A DNA stretch of 64,000 nucleotides from Desulfobulbus sp. Tol-SR (lineage in GTDB: Bacteria; Desulfobacterota; Desulfobulbia; Desulfobulbales; Desulfocapsaceae), in assembly GCA_000769715.1 (NCBI GenBank), contig JROS01000036.1, forward strand, positions 1-64,000. The letters run 5' to 3'. Made by a program: the position numbers and the translations under genes. The notes under the pieces were generated by a model. That model searched no databases and was not told where the DNA came from. It was given only the letters and a program-made list of their open reading frames with translations. This document shows positions 48,456-58,276 of the stretch, piece after piece; the stretch's first letter is position 1; every line of letters starts with the position of its first letter.

Positions 48456-51146
48456 TCAGGCTGCCTGTTTTTCAACCCGTACCGCGCAGACCTTGGCTTC
48501 CATGATCTTGCTGATCGGGTCGAGGGCGTCGCTCGTCAGCATATTCGCCGCCGCCTCTTTGTAGTGGAACGGGATGAAGACCACCTTGGCCGGAACGATA
48601 TCCGAGACCCGCGCCTTCACCTTGATACTGCCGCGCCGCGAACTGACCGAGAGCAGTTCGGCGTTGCTGATCCCGAGCACCGCCGCATCGGCGGGGTTGA
48701 TCTCGATAAACGGTTCGGGCGCTGCGGCGGCGATTCCGGTCGATTTTCTCGTCATCGTCCCGGTGTGATACTGGAGCAACTCCCTGCCTGTCGTCAGCAG
48801 GAAAGGATATTCGCTGTCGGGCAGCTCGTCCGACACAACGTACGGCACCTTGGTGAACAGGGCCTTGCCCCCCTCCCTGGGGAAGGCTCCCTGGAACAGA
48901 TACGGCGTCCCGGGATGATCGGCCGTCGGGCAGGGCCATTGCAGGCCGTTGCCGTCGAGACGATCGTACCGCATCCCGGCAATCCCCGGCCACAGGGTGG
49001 CCACCTCGGCGAAGAGCTCGGCCGGGGCGACGTTGAAGGATGCCGCTGCCGGGTCGATCCGCTTGTACACCTCATGGATGATGGCAAGGTCGCCTCTGGC
49101 CTCGCCCGGTGAGGTGATGGCCGGCCGCACCCTCTGCACCCGGCGCTCCGAACTGGTGAAGGTGCCGTCCTTCTCGGCAAACGAGGCGCCGGGCAGGACC
49201 ACGTCGGCCAACTCCGCCGTCTCGGTCAGGAAGATATCCTGGACCACCAGAAAATCGAGGGCCTTGAACGCCTTGATCGAATGCGACATGTTCGGATCGG
49301 ACAGCGCCGGATTCTCACCGAAGATGTACATCGCCCTGAGACTGCCGGACAGCATCGCCCCGGTCATCTCGCTGGCGGTCAGGCCCGGCTGCGGCGACAG
49401 CGACTTGCCCCAGGCCTTCTCGAACTTGGCCTGTATCGCAGGATTGCTGACCTTCTGGTAGCCGGGATAGTCCGTCGGCAGACAGCCCATATCGCAGGCG
49501 CCCTGGACGTTGTTCTGGCCACGCAGCGGATTGACGCCGGCGGCGTCCTTGCCGAGGTTGCCGGTCACCATCGCCAGATTGCCGACCGCACAGACGTTGT
49601 TCGTCCCCATGGTATGCTGGGTGATGCCCATGGCGTAGTAGATTCCGGCGGTGCCGGCGCCGGCATAGATCCGCGCCGCCTTGCGGATATCGGCGGCGGC
49701 GACCCCGGTCACGCCCTCGGCGAACTCGGGGGTGAACGTCGCCAGGGACTCGACGAACTCGGCATAGCCCTCGGTCCGCTCGGCGATGAAGGTCTTGTCT
49801 TCAAGCCCTTCGGCCAGGATCACGTTCATTATCGCATTCAACAGGACGGAATCGGTCCCCGGCCTGTGCCGCAGCCACAGCGTCGCAAACTTGACCAGCG
49901 GAATCTTGCGCGGATCGGCGACGATCAGCTCGGCGCCGTTGGCCACCGCCTCCTTCATCCTGAGGCCGATGATCGGGTGATTCTCGGTGGTGTTGGAACC
50001 GATGACGAACAGGACATCGTTGCGGGAGATTCCCTCGACCGAATTGGTCATTGCGCCGGATCCGAACTTGGTGGCCAGACCGGCCACCGTCGCGCTGTGT
50101 CAGTATCGGGCGCAGTGATCGACATTGTTGGTGCCGACCCCCGCCCGCAGCAGTTTCTGAAAGAGATAATTTTCCTCGTTGGTGCAGCGGGCCGAGGCCA
50201 GACCGCCGATGGCGTCGGCGCCGTGCTGCTCCTTGACCGACTGCAGCCGCGAAGCGACCAGATCGAGGGCCTCGTCCCAGCCGGCCGGCTCGAGCGGGCC
50301 GCCTTTCCGGCGGCGGATCAGCGGGGTGGTCAGCCGCTCGGGGCTGTTGATGAACTCGTAACCGAACCGACCTTTGACACACAGCCAGCCGCGGTTATGG
50401 TTATCGGAGCGGGATGAGACCCGGGCGACCGTGTCGCCATGGGTGTGGAGGGTGATATTGCAGCCGCAGCCACAGTAGGTGCAGGTCGTCTCGGTGGGCT
50501 GGAGACCATCCAGACGGGGCTGGCCGACCCACATCTTGGCCGACAGGGCCCCGGTCGGGCAGACGGAAACACACTGGCCGCAGAACTCGCAGTCGAGCTG
50601 CTTCTTGAACGGCGGACAGATGTCCGACTCGAAACCGCGGTTGGCGTAGCCGATCGCCCCCACCCCCTGGACCTCGTCGCAGACCCTGACACAGAGGCCG
50701 CACAGGACGCACTTGTCCTGATCGCGGAGGATGAACGGATTATTGTCGACCCGTTTGTGCTGGCGGACCGCGCCGCTGAAGCGGTTGTCGCGGATGCCGT
50801 AGCGATAGGCCAGGTCCTGAAGGCTGCAATCCCCGGCCTGGATGCAGACCATGCAGTCGTTCGGGTGGTCGGAGAGCAGCAATTCCACCGTGGTCTTGCG
50901 CAGACGCTCCAGGCGCGGACTCGATGTCGTCACCACCATCCCTTCGGTGGCCGGGGTGGTGCAGGAGGTGACCGGCCGCGGCAACCCGGCAATATCCACA
51001 ATGCAGAGCCGGCAGGCTCCGAATGGTTTCATCCGCGGGTCGTGGCAGAGGGTCGGGATATCAATCTTGGCCAGACGGGCTGCTTCCAGGACGGTCGCAC
51101 CGTGCGGCGCCTCAATTTTCTTATCGTCAATCGTCAGGCTGATCAT
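48456..51146 (-). CDS. fdhA: NAD-linked formate dehydrogenase catalytic subunit, selenoprotein (Sec349)
   Basis: An 896-residue protein. The N-terminus (1-80) is a [2Fe-2S] domain (CHDPRMKPFGACRLCIVD); then come a His/Cys cluster, two [4Fe-4S] motifs (CVLCGLCVRVC, CEFCGQCVSVCPTG) and the FdhF [4Fe-4S] site (CTYCGCGCNI). The catalytic position is DHCARY-TGA-HSATVAGL, TGA at 50100-50102, exactly where formate dehydrogenases place selenocysteine. Reading continues through the whole molybdopterin domain to 48456. A bSECIS hairpin follows. Operon partners are NuoF- and NuoE-like genes, implying an NAD(P)- and possibly ferredoxin-linked complex that feeds the Wood-Ljungdahl methyl branch. Confidence 0.95.
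50070..50102 (-). promoter_or_regulatory. Bacterial SECIS element in fdhA
   Basis: Eleven bases after the TGA the mRNA forms a perfect 7-bp stem (GGUGGCC/GGCCACC, 50070-50088) with loop GGUCU, the same loop as in the E. coli fdhF SECIS element. Confidence 0.85.
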
Positions 51147-51149
51147 AGG

Positions 51150-52931
51150 TTAATCCTTTACAACAGCGTTGAATTTACAGACATCAAAGCATGATCCGCA
51201 TTGGATGCAGAGGGCGTTGTCGATACTGTGCGGCTGTTTCAGCTCACCCGAGACCGCCTTCACCGAACAGGCCTTGGCGCACATGCCGCAGCCGACGCAC
51301 TGGTCGGGGCGGATGAAGAAGGTCAGCAACTTGTTGCAGACCTTGGCCGGGCACTTCTTTCGGTTGATATGGGCCTCGTACTCATGGCGGAAATACTTGA
51401 TGGTGCTGATGACGGGATTCGGTGCCGACATCCCGAGACCGCAGAGGCTCGAATCACGGACATCCTCGGCCAGTTCCTGCAGCAGTTCGATATCCCCCTT
51501 CTTGCCCTTGCCCTCGGTGATCCGGGTCAGGATCTCGAGCAGGCGCTTGGTGCCGATCCGGCAGGGGACGCACTTGCCGCAGGACTCCTCCTGGGTGAAG
51601 GTCAGGAAGAACTTGGCGATGTTGACCATGCAGTCGGTTTCATCGAGCACGACCATACCGCCGGAGCCCATCATCGAACCGACCGATTTCAGGCCCTCGT
51701 AATCGACCGGCAGATCGATGAACTGCTGCGGGATGCAGCCGCCGGAAGGCCCGCCGGTCTGGACCGCCTTGAACAGCTTGTCGCCCTCGATGCCGCCGCC
51801 GATCTTGAAGATGATGTCATTCAGCGGCATGCCCATCGGGATCTCGATGAGGCCGGTATTCCTGATCTTGCCGGTCAGGGCGATGACCTTGGTGCCCTTG
51901 CTCTTCTCCGAGCCGATCGAGGCGAACCACTCGGCCCCCTTGTTGATGATCGGCGGCAGATTGGCCAGCGTCTCGACGTTGTTGATGATCGTCGGCTTGC
52001 CCCACAACCCCTTGTTGGCGGGAAACGGCGGCTTGGCCCGCGGCATGCCGCGTTCACCCTCGATCGAGGCGATCAGCGCCGTTTCTTCGCCGCAGACGAA
52101 GGCCCCGGCGCCGAGTTTGATCTTGATATCGAATTCGAACGAACCGCCGAACAGCTTCTCGCCGAGGAAGCCTTTCTCCCGGGCCTGGTCCAGGGCGATG
52201 CGCAGCCGATGGACGGCCAGCGGGTATTCAGCACGGATATAGACGTAGCCGCGGGTGGCCCCGATCGCGTAGGCGGTGATGATCATGCCTTCGACCACCG
52301 CATGGGGGTTGCCTTCGACGACCGAGCGGTCCATGAACGCCCCGGGGTCGCCCTCGTCGGCGTTGCAGATGACATAGCGCTGGTCCGCCTCGTTGGCGGC
52401 GCACAGGCTCCACTTGAGCCCGGTCGGGAAACCGCCGCCGCCGCGGCCGCGCAGGCCGGAGTTCTTGACTTCGTTGATGACCTGCTCGGCGGTCATCGTC
52501 GTCAGGGCCTTCTTCGCCGCGGTGTAGCCGTCAACGCTGAGGTAATCGTCGATCGATTCCGGATTGATCTTGCCGAGATCGTGGAGGACGACCTTGGTCT
52601 GGTTGTCGTGGAAGACATGGTAGTCGTCTCCGGCCATCCATTCCTTGATCGGTTTGCCGCCGACGACATGATCCCTGACCAACCGTTTGACCATATCCTC
52701 CTGGATATACTGGTAGGTCGAGACCTCGCCGTTGACACTGATGTCGACCAGGACGTCCTTGGCGCAGAAGCCGCGGCAACCGACCTTGTGCAGCTTGCAG
52801 CGGTTCTGCACGGTGGCATTCTCGAGCCCGGCAGCGGCAAATTCATCCTGAAACGCCTTCATCACCATCTCAGCACCCGCCGCGATGCCGCCGGTGCCCA
52901 TGCACACATTGACAATTATTTCGCCATTCAC
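51150..52931 (-). CDS. NuoF/HydB-like flavoprotein subunit
   Basis: A 593-residue FMN/NAD(P)-binding subunit. An N-terminal thioredoxin-like [2Fe-2S] domain (CMGTGG ... CKLHKVGCRGFC) is followed by the NuoF core (LRGRGGGGFPTGLKW, ICNADEGDPGAFMD, GAGAFVCGEETAL) and the N3-type cluster ESCGKCVPCRIGTKRL. A C-terminal two-cluster ferredoxin (CVGCGMCAKACS, CIQCGSCFDVCK) completes it. This layout matches HydB/HndC of bifurcating hydrogenases and formate dehydrogenases. It lies three bases upstream of fdhA. Confidence 0.9.
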   Translation of the reverse strand: MNGEIIVNVCMGTGGIAAGAEMVMKAFQDEFAAAGLENATVQNRCKLHKVGCRGFCAKDVLVDISVNGEVSTYQYIQEDMVKRLVRDHVVGGKPIKEWMAGDDYHVFHDNQTKVVLHDLGKINPESIDDYLSVDGYTAAKKALTTMTAEQVINEVKNSGLRGRGGGGFPTGLKWSLCAANEADQRYVICNADEGDPGAFMDRSVVEGNPHAVVEGMIITAYAIGATRGYVYIRAEYPLAVHRLRIALDQAREKGFLGEKLFGGSFEFDIKIKLGAGAFVCGEETALIASIEGERGMPRAKPPFPANKGLWGKPTIINNVETLANLPPIINKGAEWFASIGSEKSKGTKVIALTGKIRNTGLIEIPMGMPLNDIIFKIGGGIEGDKLFKAVQTGGPSGGCIPQQFIDLPVDYEGLKSVGSMMGSGGMVVLDETDCMVNIAKFFLTFTQEESCGKCVPCRIGTKRLLEILTRITEGKGKKGDIELLQELAEDVRDSSLCGLGMSAPNPVISTIKYFRHEYEAHINRKKCPAKVCNKLLTFFIRPDQCVGCGMCAKACSVKAVSGELKQPHSIDNALCIQCGSCFDVCKFNAVVKD

Positions 52932-52935
52932 GGTG

Positions 52936-53403
52936 TTATTCCTTATAGGTTTTGAGGGTTTTGGAGATCTTCTCCGGATTCATCTTACCGAAGACCTTCT
53001 CGTTGACGACGACAACCGGGGCGATGCTGCAGGCCCCGACGCAGTTGACGTTTTCCAACGTAAACAGCATGTCCTTGGTGGTCGGTTTGTCTTCCGCGAG
53101 TTTCAGATCGTCACGGATCCGCGAGATGATCCTGGATGCCCCCTTGACGTGGCAGACCGTCCCCGAACAGACGGTGATGATGTTCTTGCCGCGAGGGGTC
53201 ATGTGAAACTGGGAATAAAAGGTGATGACGCCGTAGAACTTCGAAGCCGGTATATTGGTTCTCGCCGAGAACCAGTTCACCGATTCCTCCTGGACATATC
53301 CGAACGCATTCTGGATCTCCTGCAGCACAGTGATTATATTATCTCCATGTACCACCGTTTTCTGGTAGATTCCTTCCAGCACTTCTTCCATCTGATTTTC
53401 CAT
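52936..53403 (-). CDS. NuoE/HydC-like [2Fe-2S] subunit
   Basis: A 155-residue thioredoxin-like [2Fe-2S] protein. The four cysteines are in CSGTVCHVKGA and ENVNCVGACSIAPVV, with preceding GYVQEESV and FYGVITFYSQF typical of NuoE. It pairs with the NuoF-like subunit to pass electrons between NAD(P)H and the complex. The start MENQMEEVLEG at 53403 fits the family and follows GTTGGAG by nine bases; an in-frame GTG 23 codons earlier has its Shine-Dalgarno too close. First gene of the formate dehydrogenase operon. Confidence 0.9.
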   Translation of the reverse strand: MENQMEEVLEGIYQKTVVHGDNIITVLQEIQNAFGYVQEESVNWFSARTNIPASKFYGVITFYSQFHMTPRGKNIITVCSGTVCHVKGASRIISRIRDDLKLAEDKPTTKDMLFTLENVNCVGACSIAPVVVVNEKVFGKMNPEKISKTLKTYKE

Positions 53404-54415
53404 ATCCACATGCTCCAACTGAAGATTGATCAAAACCCGCTTCACCTCATCGAGGAAATCAAACCACCACACACCTCCCGGAAATAGGTATCGTGGATCA
53501 ACAACCCCGTACGGCTAACAAGAGAAAGGATTCAACTATACATGCCACTGCATTCTCCCGTGCCATGCATACCTATGAAGATGTACTGACAAATGACGCA
53601 ATAACCTGCAGCTGACAAGATCAACCGAGTACCGGATGTAATGATTTTCTCAACCCGTCCCGGCCGTTCCCAGACAAACTGTATCCCGTTCTTGTGCAAA
53701 GGTCGAGAAAGAAAACCGGCGGCAACGGAAAAACCTCACCCAACCCGAAGAACGCCCGCACCGGTGGGCTTGCCGATCATTTCTCCCTGGAAAAATCGTC
53801 CGGAACGCCTCCCGAGTCTGATTCGCAAAAAGAATGCGCCGGAGGTGCGGCGCACGTGTTTTATATTGTACAACCGTCCTTCTCCCGTTAAACTGAGAAT
53901 GATACTTCATCTCTGCATTTCCTCTCTCTTGCACCAAAGGATCAGGCCATGGAAATCACGGTGGCCGGAAATTTGGTCGAATTCCCGCCGGAGAAGGAAC
54001 AGAAGTGAACGCCTGCCGGAGAGCCGTTGTCAATTGCCTCATATTCAACAGAAAGCTCGTTCCCGGCCGGAGAAAATCTACCGGGGAACCCCAGAGTCGC
54101 CCGGTTCGCTATTGAGGACTGACCTCCCGGCAGCCTGCGCCCGCATTGTGCGCCCGCAATGATGAGGGAAGTCCTTCCCCGACTGCCGGGCCTTACGTTT
54201 CGACCGCCGACCCGGCGGCGAAGCAGTAATGAATGTTTCTCCCATTATCAACCTGTCGCCAGCCGGCGACGTGAAGCCACCGGCCGCAACCGCCGGTGCC
54301 ACCATGAACGTTCAATGCGTCTCCGCCTACTGCCCGGTATCGCTCAAACATGGCCTGATACACCGCAACCATGTTCCGTTAACCAATAACACGATCGAGG
54401 ATATTGAGATTTGTC
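53404..54415. other. Long intergenic region between the fdh and hdr operons
   Basis: About 1.0 kb separates the divergent nuoE-like and HdrC-fusion genes. Both promoters should be here. A 19-codon open frame at 53949-54008 starts MEITVAGNL, with AAAGGA 11 bases upstream; it could be a leader peptide or the remnant of a gene. I found no tRNA, known riboswitch or repeat. Confidence 0.45.
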
Positions 54416-56134
54416 ATGAATTTCACACTGCTTCTGACGGTCGCCGTCTCTGTCTGTCTCATCGGCATTCTCCTGCGCCTGTATGTCTGGTTCTCGCAAG
54501 GAATCCACCCCCCCGCAGCAACCTTAACCCTGCCGCAGCGCCTGGCAGCTGCTGGAAAGGCCCTGGGGGGTGCATTGTTCGGCCCCAGGTCGATAACGGT
54601 CCTCAAATCCATATTCCTTGATCTGCTGTTCCAGCAACGGGTCTTCGACAAGAACACCCTCCGCTGGATCGCCCATGGTCTGATCTTCACCGGTTTTCTG
54701 CTGCTGTTCTTCCTTCATGCCCTTGATTCGCTGATCACCGAACGGCTTTTCAGCGACTATCAGTCGACCCTCGACCCCTATCTGTTCCTCCGCAACCTCT
54801 TCGGCCTCATGGTCCTTGCCGGCGTTGCCATCGCCGTCTACCGCCGGATCACCCTGCGGCCGCAGCGGCTCATGACCTATGCCGGCGACTGGGCGGCCCT
54901 GATCTTTGTCGGCGGCATCATCCTCTCGGGGATGCTGCTCGAAGGGGCGAAGATTTCGTCGTACTCGACCTTCCAGCGGATGCTTGACGACACCGGTATT
55001 ACCGACGAACAGGAGATCCAGGCCCTCGCCGCCTACTGGATCGAAAAGAACGGTCTGGTGATCGCCCACAACCCACCGGCCATCACCCCCGAACTGGTGG
55101 CCCAGGGCCAGGAAATCAGCGCTGGCAGCTGCGGCGAGTGTCACGCCGCCAATTCCTCCGCCTTCGTCAGTTTCGGCCTGGCCAAGATCACCGGACCGCT
55201 GATGGCCTCCGGCGAAGCCGGTGCGGTCAGCTTCCTGTGGTACCTCCACATCCTCTTCTGCCTGACCTTTCTGGCCTGGTTGCCCTTCTCGAAGATGTTC
55301 CACATCATCTCCGCCCCGGTCAGTCTGATCATCACCCGGATCATGGGCAAGGAGAACGGCGAGCCGGCCAATGTTCTGACCCGGCAGATGATCGGCCTGT
55401 CGGCCTGCACCCACTGCGGCGCCTGCAGCCTGGAATGTTCGTCGAACATGTTTTTCGAGTCGTTCCACAACGACTTCATCCTGCCCTCGGAAAAGGTCCA
55501 GTTCCTCAAGCACATCGCCGCCGGCAAGGAGCTCGACAGCGCTACCCTGAAAAAGCTGCAGCAGGGGCTCTACATCTGTACCAGCTGCGACCGCTGCACC
55601 AATATCTGCCCCTCCGGAATCAACCTCAAGGAGCTCTTCGTCAGCTCGCGCTATGCCCTGCTTGACCGGGGCATTCCCGAGACCTCGATGCTCAGCCATT
55701 TCTCCTTCCCGCTGGCGCTGGCCCAGAGCTACACCGGCGATCATCTCAAGGCGTTGAAGGTCGTCGAGCAGCTGTTCCGCAAAAGCTTCACCGCCCTGGC
55801 CGACATGGTGCGACCGCTGACCCTCGAGAGGGGCGGGACATTTGCCAACCCCTCGTACCGGAGCTGCTATGCCTGCCAGCGCTGCACCAACATCTGCCCG
55901 GTCGTCCGCAGCTACGACAACCCGGGCGAGGCCCTGGGCATGCTGCCGCACCAGATCATATTCAGCCTCGGCATCGGCAAGGTCGACCTGGCGATGGGGG
56001 CGAAGATGATCTGGAGTTGTTCCACCTGCTATCTCTGTCAGGAGCACTGCCCGAATCAGGTTGAACTGTGCGATATCTTCTACGGCCTGAAAAACGCGGC
56101 CATTGCCAGGATCGAAGAGGGAGGCAGGTCATGA
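54416..56134 (+). CDS. Membrane cytochrome/HdrC fusion: NarI-like b-type, one haem c site, four [4Fe-4S] motifs
   Basis: A 572-residue protein. Five hydrophobic helices (about 1-23, 84-104, 126-143, 158-176, 272-292) with histidines near 88, 101, 278 and 296 suggest a nitrate-reductase-gamma-like haem b anchor. A loop between helices four and five has a haem c site CGECH (239-243). The soluble half has CTHCGACSLEC, CTSCDRCTNICP, CYACQRCTNICP and CSTCYLCQEHCP, like HdrC and related subunits. It overlaps the hdrB-like gene by four bases. It probably moves electrons between menaquinone and a cytoplasmic thiol or ferredoxin acceptor. The ATG at 54416 is preferred over a TTG 12 bases earlier. Confidence 0.8.
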   Translation: MNFTLLLTVAVSVCLIGILLRLYVWFSQGIHPPAATLTLPQRLAAAGKALGGALFGPRSITVLKSIFLDLLFQQRVFDKNTLRWIAHGLIFTGFLLLFFLHALDSLITERLFSDYQSTLDPYLFLRNLFGLMVLAGVAIAVYRRITLRPQRLMTYAGDWAALIFVGGIILSGMLLEGAKISSYSTFQRMLDDTGITDEQEIQALAAYWIEKNGLVIAHNPPAITPELVAQGQEISAGSCGECHAANSSAFVSFGLAKITGPLMASGEAGAVSFLWYLHILFCLTFLAWLPFSKMFHIISAPVSLIITRIMGKENGEPANVLTRQMIGLSACTHCGACSLECSSNMFFESFHNDFILPSEKVQFLKHIAAGKELDSATLKKLQQGLYICTSCDRCTNICPSGINLKELFVSSRYALLDRGIPETSMLSHFSFPLALAQSYTGDHLKALKVVEQLFRKSFTALADMVRPLTLERGGTFANPSYRSCYACQRCTNICPVVRSYDNPGEALGMLPHQIIFSLGIGKVDLAMGAKMIWSCSTCYLCQEHCPNQVELCDIFYGLKNAAIARIEEGGRS

Positions 56135-57057
56135 AATTTGCATTTTTCCAGGGATGCAACATCCCTGTAAGGGTAGAGCAGTACGCCGATTCGACCGAGG
56201 CGGTCCTGCAGACCTTCGGCATCGAACTGGTCAGGATTCCGGAATTCAACTGCTGCGGCTACCCGATGCGCAACGTCGACGAGAAGGCCTACATCATGCC
56301 TTCCGTACGGAATATGGCGATTGCCGAAAAGGCCGGCCTCGACATCCTGGTCATCTGCAACTGCTGCTTCGCCAGTCTGCAGAAGGCGAAATCCGTCGTA
56401 GACAAAGACCGCGCCCTGCGGGAGGAATTCAACACCCTGCTGGCCAAGGAGGGTCTGGCCTACTCCGGCACGGCCAGGATCAGGCACTACCTCACCGTTC
56501 TCCATGAGGATGTCGGCATCGAGACCATCAGGAACAAGCTGGTCAACACCTGCAAGGGCCTCAAGCTCTCGGTCATCCATGGCTGCCATATCCTGCGGCC
56601 CCGCGAAATTACGCAATTTGACGACTCCTTCGTGCCGCGGATAACCGAGGATCTCGTCGGGGTTACCGGGGCGACAAGCCTCGACTGGCGCGGCCGGATG
56701 GAGTGCTGCGGCGCCGCCCTGGCCGGCCTCAACGACGAGCTGTCACGCAAGCTGCTGCAGGAAAAGATCAGCGGCGCCAGGCAGGCGGGGGCGGACTACA
56801 TCACCCCGATCTGCTCCTACTGCCACCTCCAGTTCGACACCACCCAGAGTAACATGGCCGCCGAGGCGCCGGGATCGGAGATCCTGCCGGTGCTCCTCTA
56901 TCCCCAGCTTCTCGGCCTCTGCCTCGGCATCGACGAACGGCGGCTGGGCATGACCGGAAACCGGACCATCGCCACCAGCGACATCGATCACATCAAATCC
57001 CTTCTCGGCCCCCCGGTCGAAGAGAAAAAGAAGAAGGTCCGGCAGCAGGCGGCCTAG
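56131..57057 (+). CDS. HdrB-like heterodisulfide reductase subunit
   Basis: A 308-residue HdrB-type protein with two CCG domains. Cysteine sets are FNCCGYPM plus CNCCFASL, and VIHGCHIL with MECCGAALAG and CSYCHLQF. Known HdrB proteins hold two non-cubane [4Fe-4S] clusters that reduce disulfides. The C-terminus is lysine-rich (EEKKKKVRQQ). It is translationally coupled to the membrane fusion gene, so the pair resembles a HdrED/DsrMK-like membrane module. Confidence 0.9.
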   Translation: MKFAFFQGCNIPVRVEQYADSTEAVLQTFGIELVRIPEFNCCGYPMRNVDEKAYIMPSVRNMAIAEKAGLDILVICNCCFASLQKAKSVVDKDRALREEFNTLLAKEGLAYSGTARIRHYLTVLHEDVGIETIRNKLVNTCKGLKLSVIHGCHILRPREITQFDDSFVPRITEDLVGVTGATSLDWRGRMECCGAALAGLNDELSRKLLQEKISGARQAGADYITPICSYCHLQFDTTQSNMAAEAPGSEILPVLLYPQLLGLCLGIDERRLGMTGNRTIATSDIDHIKSLLGPPVEEKKKKVRQQAA

Positions 57058-57291
57058 AATCCGCACCGCAGGCAAGGCAGGAGCAGGAACGGGCTGCTGC
57101 CTTGCCCGCATGCCATGTGCCGACATCACGGTCAATCGGTCTTTCCCCGAGTTCCCCCTCCATGCCACACCCGAACCGGCCCGGAAATCGTCCGGGGGCG
57201 ACAGAATCCTGCTGGCAAACGGGAAAAAAGTACATATATTCATCGCAATACGTCAAATCACCCGCAATTCAATACTTCAGATGGAGAGTTT

Positions 57292-58050
57292 ATGAGCAAG
57301 ATCATTGCGTTCGCCGGCAAGGGCGGCGTCGGCAAGACCACCGTCGCAGCCCTGGTCATCCGTTATCTCTCAGCCACCGGCAAATCCCCGATCCTCGCGG
57401 TCGACGCCGACCCCAACAGCAACCTCGGCGAAACCCTGGGACTGGATGTGACCTCGACCATCGGCGACATCCGGGAGAATTACATGCGCGACCCCCAGGG
57501 TGTACCCTCGGGGATGGACAAGGTCAATTACATCGAGACGCTGGTGGAACAGGCCCTGATCGAGAAACCGGCCTTCGATCTCCTCGTCATGGGGAGGCAG
57601 GAAGGCCAGGGCTGCTACTGCATGGTCAACAATATCCTCAACAAGTTCACCGACAAGCTGGCCGCGAGCTATAAATACATGGTCGTCGACAACGAGGCCG
57701 GGATGGAGCACCTCAGCCGCCGCACCAGCGGCAAGGTCGACATGCTCTTTCTCGTCACCGATTACTCGTTGCGGGGGCTGAGGGCGGTCCGCCGCATCAA
57801 CGAGATGCTGCCGGGACTGCATCTCGAGGTCAACAAGATCGGCCTGATCGTCACCCGCGGCCCGCAGCAGCTGAACGAGGTCTTCCTGCGCGAGGTCGAA
57901 GAAATCGGCATACCGCTGGTCGGGATCATCCCTGACGACCAGGCCCTTCTCAACTTCGACATGGAGAAGCGTTCCCTGATCGAACTCCCCGATGATTCCC
58001 CATCGGTCATGGCGGTCAACAAGCTGATTGCCGACAACTGCGCTTTCTGA
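57292..58050 (+). CDS. cooC: CooC/AcsF-like nickel-insertion ATPase
   Basis: A 252-residue MinD-type ATPase with the deviant Walker A GKGGVGKTT, VDADPNSNLGETLG and a later EAGMEHLSRRT segment. These features match CooC/AcsF proteins that mature CO dehydrogenase or acetyl-CoA synthase using ATP. A CYC motif in EGQGCYCMVNNIL could bind metal. It lies 234 bases after the HdrB-like gene. The cognate enzyme is not in the window. Confidence 0.88.
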   Translation: MSKIIAFAGKGGVGKTTVAALVIRYLSATGKSPILAVDADPNSNLGETLGLDVTSTIGDIRENYMRDPQGVPSGMDKVNYIETLVEQALIEKPAFDLLVMGRQEGQGCYCMVNNILNKFTDKLAASYKYMVVDNEAGMEHLSRRTSGKVDMLFLVTDYSLRGLRAVRRINEMLPGLHLEVNKIGLIVTRGPQQLNEVFLREVEEIGIPLVGIIPDDQALLNFDMEKRSLIELPDDSPSVMAVNKLIADNCAF

Positions 58051-58120
58051 TCACCACGCTTCAGACCTCGCCCCGGGCCGGGAATAGCCTGATATCCCCG
58101 GCCTGTTTTTTTCCATATAC

Positions 58121-58134
58121 TTGACCCATGTCAA
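58121..58134. promoter_or_regulatory. Palindromic FNR/CRP-family-like site TTGACCCATGTCAA
   Basis: A TTGAC-N4-GTCAA palindrome 143 bases upstream of the zinc-ribbon HD-like gene, with the same half-sites as the element at 3650-3663. It may be the target of the same anaerobic regulator. Confidence 0.5.
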
Positions 58135-58276
58135 GGTCCACCCGGTGGATCCGGTCTATGCTGTACAAAAGACCAGAGGGCGTCGCACAGACCGCGCCCT
58201 GTACGGGTTCTCTTCCACGCTTTCCGGGAAGCACATTTCCGGAATGTCATTGGATACACCACCAAGGAGTGCAGCC

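Noticed and set aside
53641-54162. Plus-strand open frame in the long intergenic region
   Set aside because: No ribosome-binding site and composition rich in Arg, Pro and Ser without any recognisable domain.
54229-54621. A possible gene overlapping the HdrC-fusion start
   Set aside because: The predicted protein has no family resemblance and overlaps the real gene in another frame by more than 200 bases.
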